Below are positions 51,797-60,584 of a DNA stretch of 64,000 bases, piece by piece. The DNA comes from Modestobacter lapidis (lineage in GTDB: Bacteria; Actinomycetota; Actinomycetes; Mycobacteriales; Geodermatophilaceae): the NCBI GenBank assembly GCA_019779905.1, contig JABAKE010000002.1, positions 186,001 through 250,000 on the forward strand, given 5' to 3'. The stretch's first letter is position 1, and each line of letters opens with the position of its first letter. The notes under the pieces were generated by a model that was given only the letters and a program-made list of their open reading frames with translations, was not told where the DNA came from and made no database searches. The position numbers and the translations under genes were made by a program.

Positions 51797-52993
51797 ATGG
51801 TCTCCCTGGGCACCCCGCTGTCGCCGTCGGCCACCCGAGTGATGCTCCTGGGCAGCGGCGAGCTGGCCAAGGAGGTGCTCATCGCGCTGCAGCGGCTGGG
51901 CGTGGAGACCATCGCCGTCGACCGGTACGCCGACGCCCCCGGCCACCAGGTCGCCCACCACTCCCGCACCATCCCGATGAGCGACCCGGACCAGCTGCGC
52001 GCGCTGATCGAGGCCGAGCGACCGGACGTCGTCGTCCCCGAGATCGAGGCGATCGCCACCGGCACGCTGGTGGAGCTGGAGGCCGAGGGCGTACGCGTGG
52101 TGCCGACCGCGCGCGCCGCCCGGCTGACCATGGACCGGGAGGGCATCCGGCGGCTGGCCGCCGAGGAACTGGGCCTGCCGACCAGCCCCTACCGGTTCTG
52201 CGACTCGCTCGACGAGCTGCGCGCGGCGGCCACCAAGGTCGGCTTCCCGTGCGTGGTCAAGCCGGTGATGTCCTCGTCCGGCAAGGGGCAGAGCAAGCTC
52301 GACGGGCCCGACGACGTCGAGCCCGCCTGGGAGTACGCGATGGCCGGCGGCCGGGTGGCCGGCACCCGGGTGATCGTGGAGGGGTTCGTCGACTTCGACT
52401 ACGAGATCACCCTGCTGACCGTGCGCTGGCTGCGCGACGGCGAGCCGACGACGTCGTTCTGCGCGCCGATCGGGCACCGCCAGGAGGCCGGCGACTACGT
52501 GGAGAGCTGGCAGCCCCAGCCGATGTCGCCGGTGGCGCTGGACCGTGCGAAGGCCGTCGCCGCCGCGGTCACCGGCGATCTGGGCGGCCTGGGCGTCTTC
52601 GGTGTCGAGCTGTTCGTCCGCGGGGACGACGTGTGGTTCTCCGAGGTCAGCCCCCGGCCGCACGACACCGGCCTGGTCACGCTGACCACCCAGTGGCAGA
52701 ACGAGTTCGAGCTGCACGCCCGGGCCTTCCTGGGCCTGCCGGTGGACACCGCGCTGCGCAACGCGGGCGCCTCGGCCGTCGTCTACGGCGGCACCGACGC
52801 CGTCGGCATCACCTTCGACGGGGTCGGCGAGGCGCTGGCCGCCCCCGGCGTCGACCTGCGGCTGTTCGGCAAGCCGGCGAGCTTCCCCCGGCGGCGGATG
52901 GGCGTGGCCCTGGCCCGGGTGGACGACGGCGACGTCGACGCCGCCCGCGCGACCGCCCGCCGGGCCGCGACGACGGTGCGCCCCCGCGCCTGA
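51797..52993 (+). CDS. purT: Formate-dependent phosphoribosylglycinamide formyltransferase
   Basis: A 398-residue ATP-grasp enzyme that makes formyl-GAR from GAR, formate and ATP in purine synthesis without folate. [13 protein letters not shown] opens the protein; [12 protein letters not shown] is the ATP-binding loop; and the C-terminal [17 protein letters not shown] carries the magnesium ligands. ATG at 51797 gives the usual length (E. coli PurT is 392). Divergent from the PEP-mutase-like gene. Confidence 0.94.
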   Translation: MVSLGTPLSPSATRVMLLGSGELAKEVLIALQRLGVETIAVDRYADAPGHQVAHHSRTIPMSDPDQLRALIEAERPDVVVPEIEAIATGTLVELEAEGVRVVPTARAARLTMDREGIRRLAAEELGLPTSPYRFCDSLDELRAAATKVGFPCVVKPVMSSSGKGQSKLDGPDDVEPAWEYAMAGGRVAGTRVIVEGFVDFDYEITLLTVRWLRDGEPTTSFCAPIGHRQEAGDYVESWQPQPMSPVALDRAKAVAAAVTGDLGGLGVFGVELFVRGDDVWFSEVSPRPHDTGLVTLTTQWQNEFELHARAFLGLPVDTALRNAGASAVVYGGTDAVGITFDGVGEALAAPGVDLRLFGKPASFPRRRMGVALARVDDGDVDAARATARRAATTVRPRA

Positions 52994-53130
52994 CCGCCGG
53001 CCGGCGTCCACGGCGCGGAGGTCTGTCCACAGCACTGCGCCGGTACCCGGCGGCGGCCACGGTTCCCGGCACGCTGCAGGGATCACCGTCCCGCCGGCGC
53101 CCGCCGGCGGGACCCGCACGAGGAGGACCC

Positions 53131-54351
53131 ATCATCGACGACCCGCTCCCGCTGCTGCTCATCGCCGGCTCCCGGCTGGCCGCCCAGCCCGGCGTGCTGG
53201 CCGCCGAGCTCGACCCACTGGTGCGGCGACTCATGGTGCTCGACCCGGGCGTCGACACGGCCGGCCACGCCCAGCGCGCCCTGACCAGCGCGCTGCCGTA
53301 CCTGTGGGAGTCCGGCTGGCAGCCCGCCGACCTGGTGCACGTCGTCCGCCGCCGCACCAGCGGCCGCGGGGCGCGGCTGATCGCGGCGGTGATCGGCGCC
53401 GAGGCGAGCGCGAGCGGGGCCGCCGAGCGGGCACCCGGCGCGTGGGCGGCCCAACTGGAGGGCGGCGCGCCGGGCTCCGCCACCTCGGTGGCCGGCTGGT
53501 GGCGCGCCGAGCGGGTCGACGCCGCCGGCGCCTGGCGCGACGTCCTCCGCGTCCTGGGGGTGGTGCGGGAGCTGCCGCCGCTGGAGGTGCTGCTCACCCC
53601 GCCGTCGTCGTGGACGTCGGGGCGCCGGACGGCACCGGTCGATGTCGAGGGGGCGGACCCGAAGATGCTGGCCCGCATCCGGGCGCTGCTGGCCAAGGCC
53701 GAGTCGACCGACTTCCCCGAGGAGGCCGAGGCGCTGTCGGCGAAGGCGCAGTCGCTGATGGCCCGGCACACGATCGACGCCGCGGTGCTCGGGCAGCGGT
53801 CCGGTGCGGCGGCCACCTCGGTGCTGGCCCGGCGCATGCACCTGGAGGAACCGCACGTCGAGGCCAAGGCCGCCGTGGTGCAGGCGGTGGGGTCGGCGAA
53901 CGGGGTCCGCGTCGTGCTGCACCCGGCGTTCGGGCTGGCCACGCTGGTCGGTGCGGCCGACGACCTGGACCTGGTGGAGCTGCTGGTCACGTCGTTGCTG
54001 GTGCAGGCCGGCCGGGCGATGACGGTCGCGGCGGGCACCGGCGGGGCGCGTGCCCGGTCCACGGCCTACCGGCGGGGCTTCCTGTACTCGTTCGCGCAGC
54101 GGATCGGTGAACGGCTGGAGAGCGCCCGCGAGCAGGCGACCGCGGAGGCGACCACCATCTACGGCACCGACCTCGTGCCGGTGCTGGCCGAGCGGGAACG
54201 CGCCGTCGAGGCGGCGGTCAGCGAGCTGTTCCCGCACCTGCGGCGGCGCGGCGGACGGACCGTCGACCCGGCCGGGTGGCACGCCGGCCGGCGGGCCGCC
54301 GACGACGCCGAGCTCGGGGCCAGCCGCCGCTCCCTCACCGGCGGCCGCTGA
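53131..54351 (+). CDS. DUF2786 domain protein with apparent ATC start
   Basis: A 406-residue protein. The DUF2786 domain is seen at MLARIRALLAKAESTDFPEEAEALSAKAQSLMARHTID (about residues 179-217), followed by long helical regions. Function unknown. No ATG, GTG or TTG precedes the conserved N-terminus (DDPLPLLLIAGSRLAAQPG). Instead a strong GAGGAGG lies five bases upstream of two ATC codons (53131 and 53134), so ATC may be the start, or an ATG has been mutated or misread. The next usable codon would cut away about 29 residues. Confidence 0.8.
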   Translation: MIDDPLPLLLIAGSRLAAQPGVLAAELDPLVRRLMVLDPGVDTAGHAQRALTSALPYLWESGWQPADLVHVVRRRTSGRGARLIAAVIGAEASASGAAERAPGAWAAQLEGGAPGSATSVAGWWRAERVDAAGAWRDVLRVLGVVRELPPLEVLLTPPSSWTSGRRTAPVDVEGADPKMLARIRALLAKAESTDFPEEAEALSAKAQSLMARHTIDAAVLGQRSGAAATSVLARRMHLEEPHVEAKAAVVQAVGSANGVRVVLHPAFGLATLVGAADDLDLVELLVTSLLVQAGRAMTVAAGTGGARARSTAYRRGFLYSFAQRIGERLESAREQATAEATTIYGTDLVPVLAERERAVEAAVSELFPHLRRRGGRTVDPAGWHAGRRAADDAELGASRRSLTGGR

Positions 54352-54383
54352 GGTGCGACCCCCTGCCGGGGCCTACCGCGAGT

Positions 54384-54461
54384 GAAAGGACCCGCTCCTC
54401 CCCGACCCTCGCAAGCTCGGGCCGGGCTCCTGGAGCGGGCCGGGGGCAGGGGGTCCTTCAG
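54384..54461. repeat. Dispersed hairpin element, copy 15
   Basis: Stem CCCGCTCC (54391-54398) pairs with GGAGCGGG (54432-54439) around CCTCGCAAGCTCGGGCCGGG. A second half element (CGGGGGCAGGGGGTCCTTCA) follows. It lies between the DUF2786 gene and the convergent small-protein gene. Confidence 0.7.
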
Positions 54462-54637
54462 AGCAGGACGTCCAGGCCCGACACGTCCGCCATCGCCGCC
54501 GACTGCAACACCAGGTCGGCCGCGGTGGTCAGCCACCCGGCCACGAACAGCAGTCGCTCCGGCGAGTGGTCGTCCAGCGACGCCGTCACCGCGACGAGCC
54601 CCGCCTGTGCCACTGCCCTGCATGCCAAGGTCTCCAT
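54458..54637 (-). CDS. Small protein of 59 residues, unknown function
   Basis: METLACRAVAQAGLVAVTAS, then DDHSPERLLFVAGWLTTAADL with possibly two amphipathic helices. I do not recognise a family. ATG at 54637 has a very good AAAGGAG ribosome-binding site, which supports translation. The upstream region is less GC-rich and holds a possible stress promoter. It is convergent with the DUF2786 gene. Confidence 0.65.
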   Translation of the reverse strand: METLACRAVAQAGLVAVTASLDDHSPERLLFVAGWLTTAADLVLQSAAMADVSGLDVLL

Positions 54638-54707
54638 GACCGGCTCCTTTCCTCGCTGTGTCCTTCGGCAGCGGAAAAGGAGAACTGGAGAGATGCCGGG
54701 CAGAAAC

Positions 54708-54733
54708 AATCCCATTGGCTGATGGCGGGAAAC
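54708..54733 (-). promoter_or_regulatory. Possible SigB/SigF-type promoter of the small-protein gene
   Basis: On the minus strand GTTT (54733-54730) and GGGATT (54713-54708) are 16 bases apart, near the GTTT-N15-17-GGGTAT stress consensus. It lies 70 bases upstream of the ATG. Confidence 0.4.
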
Positions 54734-54761
54734 AATGGCGGCCGGGCAACCCGGGCGGCGG

Positions 54762-56315
54762 TCAGCCCAGCTGGTCGGGGACCGCGGGCGCCGGCGGCCG
54801 GTCGCGCCCCATCGTCTCCCCGCGGAAGAACGCCGGGGCGACGACGTTCCAGGCGGCCATCAGCAGCACCCCGAGCAGCAGCGTCCCGACGCCGACGACG
54901 AACACCCCGCCCACGCCGAAGAACACCGTCCCGCCGTACCCGGGGTCGGCGTACTCGAGGCAGGCCAGCACGAACACCAGCAGCATGAACAACCCGCCCA
55001 GCAGCGGCAGCACGACCCGCCTGAGCACGTCCCGGGCGGTGCGCCGGACGCGCCGGAACTGCCAGGCGCAGGCGAAGCCCGTCAGGCCGTAGTAGAAGGC
55101 GATGAGCATGCCGGTGGCCACGATCGAGTCCTGCAGCACGTTGTCGCTGACGGCGGTGAGCCCGACGTAGAAGGCGATCGAGACGATCCCCATCCAGATG
55201 GTGGACACCGACGGCGTCAGGTACCGCGGGTGCACCCGCGCGAAGGCCCCGGGCAGCGCGCGGTAGGCGCCCATCGACAGCGTGCCGCGGGCGGTCGGCA
55301 GGATCGTGGTCTGCGTGCAGGCCGCTGCCGAGGTCAGCACCGACAGGACCAGCAACGCCTCGAAGACCCGGCCGAGGACGTCGTCGCCGAACACCGTGGC
55401 CCCCAGGGCGGCGAGCACGTCCTCGGCGTTGTCCTCGTTGCCCAGCCCGATCCCCTCGGTGCCCACCCCGGCGAAGGCGACCGTCGCCGTGGTCACCACG
55501 ACGTAGATGCCGACCAGCAGGACGGTGGAGATGATCGCGGCACGACCGGGCGCCCGAGCCGGCTCCCGGGTCTCCTCGTTGACCGCCAGCGCGGAGTCCC
55601 AGCCCCAGTAGATGAAGATCGCCAGCAGCGTCGCCTCGGTGAGCTGCGACCAGTCCAGCCCCGAGGGCCACAGCCAGGACAGCGAGGGGGTCAGGGCCCC
55701 CTCGGGTGCCGTTCCGGTGTAGACCCGGACCAGCGCGTAGCCGGCGAAGGCGACGAGCACGGTGATCTCCACCGCCAGCAGCACGTACTGCAGGCGCGCG
55801 GTCGGCTCGATCCCCCGGTAGCAGACCCAGGTCATCACGGCGATCCACCCGACCCCGGCCAGCGTCGTCCAGAAGGTGCTCCCGGCCAGGCCGTCCAACC
55901 CGACCAACCGGTACCCGTAGGAGCCCGCCACCTGGGCGAGGTTGGCCATCACGATGACGTCGGCGGCGATGATCCCCCAGCCGCCCATCCAGCCGGTGCG
56001 CGGACCGAAGGCCCGGGCAGCCCAGGTGAACGTCGTCCCGCAGTCGGGCTCGCGCCGGTTGAGCTCGGCGTACGCGACCGCGATCAGCCAGACCGGGATG
56101 AACGACAGCAGCATGATCGCCGGCGCCTTCACCCCCACCGCGATCACGACGAAACCCAGCGTCGCGGCCAGCGCGTAGGCCGGCGCGGTCGACGAGACAC
56201 CCAGGACGATCGAGGAGCCCAGCCCCAGCGCACCGCCCTTGAGCCCCTTGTCCAGCGCCGCGCCCTCCGCCGGTCTCCCGGAGGTGGTCCCCGATTCCGA
56301 GGGGTGGGTGCTCAC
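54762..56315 (-). CDS. APC-superfamily amino-acid permease
   Basis: A 517-residue membrane protein with twelve to fourteen helices. GLGSSIVLGVSSTAPAYALAATLG in helix 1 and WAARAFGPRTGWMGGWG after it are typical of the APC amino-acid/polyamine transporter superfamily. Substrate unknown. GTG at 56315 gives a normal cytosolic N-terminus. Divergent from the PP2C phosphatase gene. Confidence 0.88.
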   Translation of the reverse strand: MSTHPSESGTTSGRPAEGAALDKGLKGGALGLGSSIVLGVSSTAPAYALAATLGFVVIAVGVKAPAIMLLSFIPVWLIAVAYAELNRREPDCGTTFTWAARAFGPRTGWMGGWGIIAADVIVMANLAQVAGSYGYRLVGLDGLAGSTFWTTLAGVGWIAVMTWVCYRGIEPTARLQYVLLAVEITVLVAFAGYALVRVYTGTAPEGALTPSLSWLWPSGLDWSQLTEATLLAIFIYWGWDSALAVNEETREPARAPGRAAIISTVLLVGIYVVVTTATVAFAGVGTEGIGLGNEDNAEDVLAALGATVFGDDVLGRVFEALLVLSVLTSAAACTQTTILPTARGTLSMGAYRALPGAFARVHPRYLTPSVSTIWMGIVSIAFYVGLTAVSDNVLQDSIVATGMLIAFYYGLTGFACAWQFRRVRRTARDVLRRVVLPLLGGLFMLLVFVLACLEYADPGYGGTVFFGVGGVFVVGVGTLLLGVLLMAAWNVVAPAFFRGETMGRDRPPAPAVPDQLG

Positions 56316-56452
56316 GCGCTGCTGGTCCTCGTCACCGCACGGTTATCGCACAGCGCTCCCGGCGACACGCCCGAGACGTGATCTGGGTCGGGAGCCCTTG
56401 CCGAGGACGGTGGTGCGTGACATAACTCAGGCGTTCCGTTCAGCCAGAAGCG

Positions 56453-58573
56453 GTGAACTGCGAACCGGTGGCACCGGGGTCTGGGCAGGTGAGCACCACG
56501 GTGGAGCCCCACTCGGCGCGCTCCCATGCGCCCTCGACCGAGGCCGGCCTGCTACGGGCCCAGCTGGCGATCGACGCGGCCGGCATCGGGACGTTCGACT
56601 GGGATCTGGTCGACGGGCGGCTCACCTGGGACGAGCAGCTTATCAGGATGTTCGGGTACGACGCCGAGACGTTCGACCACCACATCGGTGCGTTCAACGA
56701 CCGGGTGCACCCCGACGACCTCCCCCGGGTCACCGAGGCCCTGAGGTCCGCCATCGACACGTGCGGCGAGTACGACGCCGAGTACCGCATCGTGCTGCCC
56801 GGCGGGGAGACCCGCTGGGTGTACGCCCGGGGCCGGGCCGCCGGCCAACCGGGTGGGAGCGCGGAACGGGTCATCGGCGCCGTCTACGACGTGACCGCCG
56901 AACGTGCCGGGGAGGCCCGGGTCATCCGCGTCCTGGAGGCCATGCCGGCCGGCTTCTACTCCCTGGACGAGGAGTGGCGCTTCACCCACGTCAACGCCGC
57001 AGCCGAGCGGCTGCTGGGCCGCAGCCGGGACGAGCTGCTGGGTGCGGTGATCTGGACTGCCTTCCCCGACGCCGTGGACAGCCCGTTCGAGGCGGGCTAC
57101 CGGAAGGCGGTGGCGACCGGCGAGCCGCTCTCCTTCGACGCCTACTACCCCGCACCGCTCGACGGCTGGTACGAGCTCCGGGCCTGGCCGACCCCCGAGG
57201 GCCTGTCGGTGTACTTCCTGGAGGTCACCGAGCGCCGGGAGGCGCAGGAGCGGGCCGAGCGGTCAGCCCGGCGCCTGACCCTGCTGGCCTCGGTGAGCGC
57301 CGAGCTGGCCGGCAGCCTCGACCCCCGCACGGCCACCTCACGGCTGGCCCAGCTGGTCGTCCCGGCGCTGGCCGACTGGTGCCTGGCGACCGTGTTCGAC
57401 CGCTCCGGCCGGCCGGCCGAGGTGGGATCCTGGCACGCCGATCCCGGTTCCCACGAGCTGGTGGAGCGGTACGCCCGGCTGCGCCACGACGCCCTTCCCG
57501 GCGGCTGGGCGCTCCCCGTGGACGCGCAGGTGCACGTGTCGGGCCGGGACGTGCTGGCGCCGCTCGAGCCCGGCGCGGCGCGCGACGTGCTCGAGCGACT
57601 GGCCCCCGAGCACGTGCTCGCCCTGCCGATGCGCGGCCGCGGCCGGACCCTCGGGCTGCTGACGCTGGCCTTCGACGGCGGCCGCACCCCCACCGAGGAG
57701 GACGTCGCCACCGCCCAGGACGTCGCCGACCGGGCCGGGCTGGCGCTGGACAACAGCCGGCTCCACGACCAGCAGCAGCAGCTGGCCGAGGGCCTCCAAC
57801 GCAGCCTGCTCACCGATCCGCCGGAGCCCGACCACGCCGAGATCGTCGTGCGCTACGTGCCGGCCGTCGAAGCCGCCCGGGTGGGGGGCGACTGGTACGA
57901 CGCCTTCCTGCAGCCCAGTGGCGCGACGATGCTGGTGATCGGGGACGTGGCCGGGCACGACACCGCCGCCGCGGCCGCGATGGGCCAGCTGCGCAGCCTG
58001 CTGCGCGGGATCGCCGCCTACAGCGGTGCCGGCCCGGGCGAGGTGCTCCGCGGCCTGGACGCGGCCATGGAGGTGCTGCAGCTGCGCACCCTGGCCACCG
58101 CCACCATCGCCCGCTTCGAGCAGGACGACGACGAGCAGGCCCGCGGCGTCACCCGGATGGTCTGGTCCAACGCCGGCCACCTGCCACCCCTGGCACTGCA
58201 CCCCGACGGCAGCGTGGTCGTCCTCGCCGACTGGAAGGCCGACCTGCTGCTGGGCGTCGACCCGACCTTCTCCCGTACCGAGTCGACGGTGACCCTGGAC
58301 CGCGGGACCACCGTGGTGCTGTACACCGACGGGCTGATCGAGCGCCGCGACGCCGACCTCGACGCCGGGCTGGCCCGGCTGCGCGCGGCCCTGGCCGAGC
58401 TGGCCGGCCGGCCGCTGCAGGAGCTGTGCGACGAGCTGCTCGAGCGGCTGGTCGACGGCCGGCCCGACGACGACGTCGCCCTGGTCGCCGTCCGGCTGCA
58501 CCGGCAGGACCGACCCCGCCCGGCCGAGGCCGGCCCACGCCGGGTGCCCGCCGCCGTCCCCGACGAGCGCTGA
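56453..58573 (+). CDS. PAS-PAS-GAF-PP2C phosphatase (RsbU/SpoIIE-type)
   Basis: A 706-residue cytosolic signalling phosphatase. Two PAS domains (GIGTFDWDLVDGRLTWDEQ, about residues 45-150, and FYSLDEEWRFTHVNAAAE, about 165-265), a GAF domain (about 280-445), and a C-terminal PP2C/SpoIIE domain with ARVGGDWYDAF, VIGDVAGHD, SNAGHLPP, LYTDGLIE and RPDDDVALVAVR, which hold the metal-binding aspartates. It probably dephosphorylates an anti-sigma-factor antagonist and so turns on a stress sigma factor. Start GTG at 56453 or 56489; neither has a clear ribosome-binding site. Confidence 0.92.
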   Translation: MNCEPVAPGSGQVSTTVEPHSARSHAPSTEAGLLRAQLAIDAAGIGTFDWDLVDGRLTWDEQLIRMFGYDAETFDHHIGAFNDRVHPDDLPRVTEALRSAIDTCGEYDAEYRIVLPGGETRWVYARGRAAGQPGGSAERVIGAVYDVTAERAGEARVIRVLEAMPAGFYSLDEEWRFTHVNAAAERLLGRSRDELLGAVIWTAFPDAVDSPFEAGYRKAVATGEPLSFDAYYPAPLDGWYELRAWPTPEGLSVYFLEVTERREAQERAERSARRLTLLASVSAELAGSLDPRTATSRLAQLVVPALADWCLATVFDRSGRPAEVGSWHADPGSHELVERYARLRHDALPGGWALPVDAQVHVSGRDVLAPLEPGAARDVLERLAPEHVLALPMRGRGRTLGLLTLAFDGGRTPTEEDVATAQDVADRAGLALDNSRLHDQQQQLAEGLQRSLLTDPPEPDHAEIVVRYVPAVEAARVGGDWYDAFLQPSGATMLVIGDVAGHDTAAAAAMGQLRSLLRGIAAYSGAGPGEVLRGLDAAMEVLQLRTLATATIARFEQDDDEQARGVTRMVWSNAGHLPPLALHPDGSVVVLADWKADLLLGVDPTFSRTESTVTLDRGTTVVLYTDGLIERRDADLDAGLARLRAALAELAGRPLQELCDELLERLVDGRPDDDVALVAVRLHRQDRPRPAEAGPRRVPAAVPDER

Positions 58574-58594
58574 CCGCACTCCCCGGGCGACCAT

Positions 58595-58677
58595 GGCCGC
58601 TCTTGCGATGTTCCACCTGCATCTGCGGGTCCTGCACCACCGCACGAGCGCGCACAAGACCGCAAGAGTGAGCGGCC
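58595..58677. repeat. 83-bp imperfect inverted repeat
   Basis: Left arm GGCCGCTCTTGCG (58595-58607), right arm CGCAAGAGTGAGCGGCC (58661-58677); the right arm has a 4-base insert. The 53 bases between them contain smaller hairpins. It lies between the PP2C gene and the hydrolase gene. It may be a terminator, a small structured RNA or a dispersed element; no second copy is in the window. Confidence 0.5.
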
Positions 58678-58756
58678 TGACGGGGCGACGATCGGGCGGC
58701 CGACGACTGTCACCGAAATGACATTGCGGTGCCGCCGGGGCGGGTACCTCACCCGC

Positions 58757-59656
58757 ATGACCGACGTGAGCTCCTTCGACGGCACCCGTCTGGCGATCAA
58801 GGCCTGGGGGCCGGCCGAGGCCCCGATCGTGCTGCTCGTGCACGGCCTGGGCATGTCCGCCGAGTCCTGGGGCCGGGTTCCGGAGCTGCTCGCCGGCGGG
58901 CACCGATTGATCGCCTACGACCTGCGGGGACACGGCGCCAGCGGCGACGCCCAGGCGGGTGGCTACGTCATGAGCGCCCACGCCCGCGACCTGGGCGCGG
59001 TCCTGGACGCCGTCGTCCCCGACGGGGGCCAGGTGTTCGTGGTGGCGCACAGCCTCGGGGGTGGCATCCTGCTCGCCCATGCCGACGCGGCCGGCACCGA
59101 CCGGATCGCCGGTGCGGTGCTCGCTGGTTCCGGCGGATCGGCGGTCACCGCCATCGGCCTGCCCGCTCGCCGACTGCCCCCGTGGGCCCGGGCCTGCGTG
59201 CGCGCCGCCTGGCTGGCGGTGCTGCGCGCCGGTGCGCGACTAGGGAGACGGATCCGGCCGGTCCGGGCGGTGTCCGACCGGCTGATCCGCCGGTTCGCGT
59301 TCGCCCCCGGCGAGCCCGCACACCTCGTCGAGCGCGTCCGCGACAACTTCCTCGGCAGCCGTCCGGCGGCGCTCGCGGGCACGACCCTGGCCAGCGTCAG
59401 CCACGACGGCGCCCGGCTGGCCCCCGCGCTCGGCGTCCCCACCCTGGTCGTCCACGGCAGCGCCGACCCGGAGGTCTCCGACGACGACGTGCAGGAGCTG
59501 ATGGCCGGGCTCCCCGACGGGGAGCTGGTCACGCTGCCCGGCGCCGGCCACATGCTGCCGCTCACGCACCCGGAGATCGTCGTCGAGCAGGTCACGCGCT
59601 GGATGGACCGGGTGGCGTACGCCGCGCCCGGCGACGATGCCGCCGCCGCCCGGTGA
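58757..59656 (+). CDS. Alpha/beta hydrolase
   Basis: A 299-residue alpha/beta-hydrolase. The oxyanion motif is LVHGLGMS, the nucleophile serine is in VAHSLGGG (about residue 101), the acid in VVHGSADPEVS, and the histidine in PGAGHMLPLTHP. It hydrolyses an unknown ester or related bond. ATG at 58757 precedes the conserved core (SSFDGTRLAIKAWG). It stands alone on the plus strand. Confidence 0.88.
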   Translation: MTDVSSFDGTRLAIKAWGPAEAPIVLLVHGLGMSAESWGRVPELLAGGHRLIAYDLRGHGASGDAQAGGYVMSAHARDLGAVLDAVVPDGGQVFVVAHSLGGGILLAHADAAGTDRIAGAVLAGSGGSAVTAIGLPARRLPPWARACVRAAWLAVLRAGARLGRRIRPVRAVSDRLIRRFAFAPGEPAHLVERVRDNFLGSRPAALAGTTLASVSHDGARLAPALGVPTLVVHGSADPEVSDDDVQELMAGLPDGELVTLPGAGHMLPLTHPEIVVEQVTRWMDRVAYAAPGDDAAAAR

Positions 59657-59843
59657 GGCCGGCGGCGGGCGCCCCGGCCGCGGTCGGCGTCACGTGATCG
59701 TCACCCCGGCGGCGTCGGAGGAGGTCGTACTTGTCAGCTCCGTGACGAAGGCCGTTCCTGTGCGGAGGGCCCGGAGGGCGTGGGCACGAGAACGTCGTCC
59801 ACACCGACGCCCGGGACCTCCCGGGATGCAGAGAGGAACTCCG

Positions 59844-60398
59844 ATGCGCAGGATCACGAGCAAGCGACCGGTGGCCGTCCGCACGACCGTGGCGGCATTC
59901 GCCGCCGTGTCCACGCTGGGTCTTGCCGCCTGCGGCGGGACGGCCGGGGACGAGGAAGGCGCCGATGTCGCGGACGTCGCCCAGGAGGACGTCGTCGAGG
60001 AGGACGTCACCGAGGAGGACGCCGCCGGGGAGGACGTCGCCACCGGGCCCTTCGAGGGCCCCTACGACAGCGCGTTCTACGACGAGGTCGACAGCTACGT
60101 GGGCGAGGAGGTGGTTCTCTCCGCCGACGTGAACGAGGTCCTCAGCCCGATGTCCTTCACCATCGCCGGCACGGACGACACCACCGTCGAGTCCCTGCTG
60201 GTCGTCGGCGCCGGGGAGGACAACCAGCTCGCTCCGGAGACCACGGTGGAGGTGACCGGCACCGTCGAGGAGTCCTTCGTGATCGAGGACGTGGAGGAGC
60301 AGCTGGGGGTCGACCTCGAGGACGAGCTGTTCACCGACTTCGACCAGGAGCCCTACGTCATGGCCGGGAACGTGGAGGTCCTCGAGAACGTCGACTGA
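59844..60398 (+). CDS. Acidic secreted lipoprotein, unknown function
   Basis: A 184-residue lipoprotein with lipobox LAAC (about residues 27-30). After a very acidic linker (EDVVEEDVTEEDAAGED), one domain with VGEEVVLSADVNEVLSPMSFTI resembles an OB-like bacterial domain but I cannot name it. ATG at 59844 has GAGAGGA upstream. A long hairpin terminator follows the stop, so it is its own transcript. Confidence 0.8.
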   Translation: MRRITSKRPVAVRTTVAAFAAVSTLGLAACGGTAGDEEGADVADVAQEDVVEEDVTEEDAAGEDVATGPFEGPYDSAFYDEVDSYVGEEVVLSADVNEVLSPMSFTIAGTDDTTVESLLVVGAGEDNQLAPETTVEVTGTVEESFVIEDVEEQLGVDLEDELFTDFDQEPYVMAGNVEVLENVD

Positions 60399-60427
60399 GC
60401 CGGCCGCGCCGGTTTCCTGAGGGACAT

Positions 60428-60479
60428 GCCCGCCCGGGCACGCGCTGGTGGCGCGACCACCGCGTGCACCCGGGCGGGC
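60428..60479. terminator. Terminator after the lipoprotein gene
   Basis: GCCCGCCCGGG (60428-60438) pairs with CCCGGGCGGGC (60469-60479), and inner CACGCG/TGGTGG segments pair again with GCGTG and CCACC. It lies 30 bases after the stop. Confidence 0.85.
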
Positions 60480-60584
60480 CCCGGGTCCTGGCCTCGTGCC
60501 ACCTCCTGCCGGCAAGCCCTCCCGCCGCGGTGAACGCGACGCTGCTGGACCATGTACGGCCGGACCCGACGAACGGAGCACCTC

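Noticed and set aside
58149-58655. Minus-strand frame reaching into the 83-bp inverted repeat
   Set aside because: Mostly antisense to the PP2C domain; arginine-rich and without homology.
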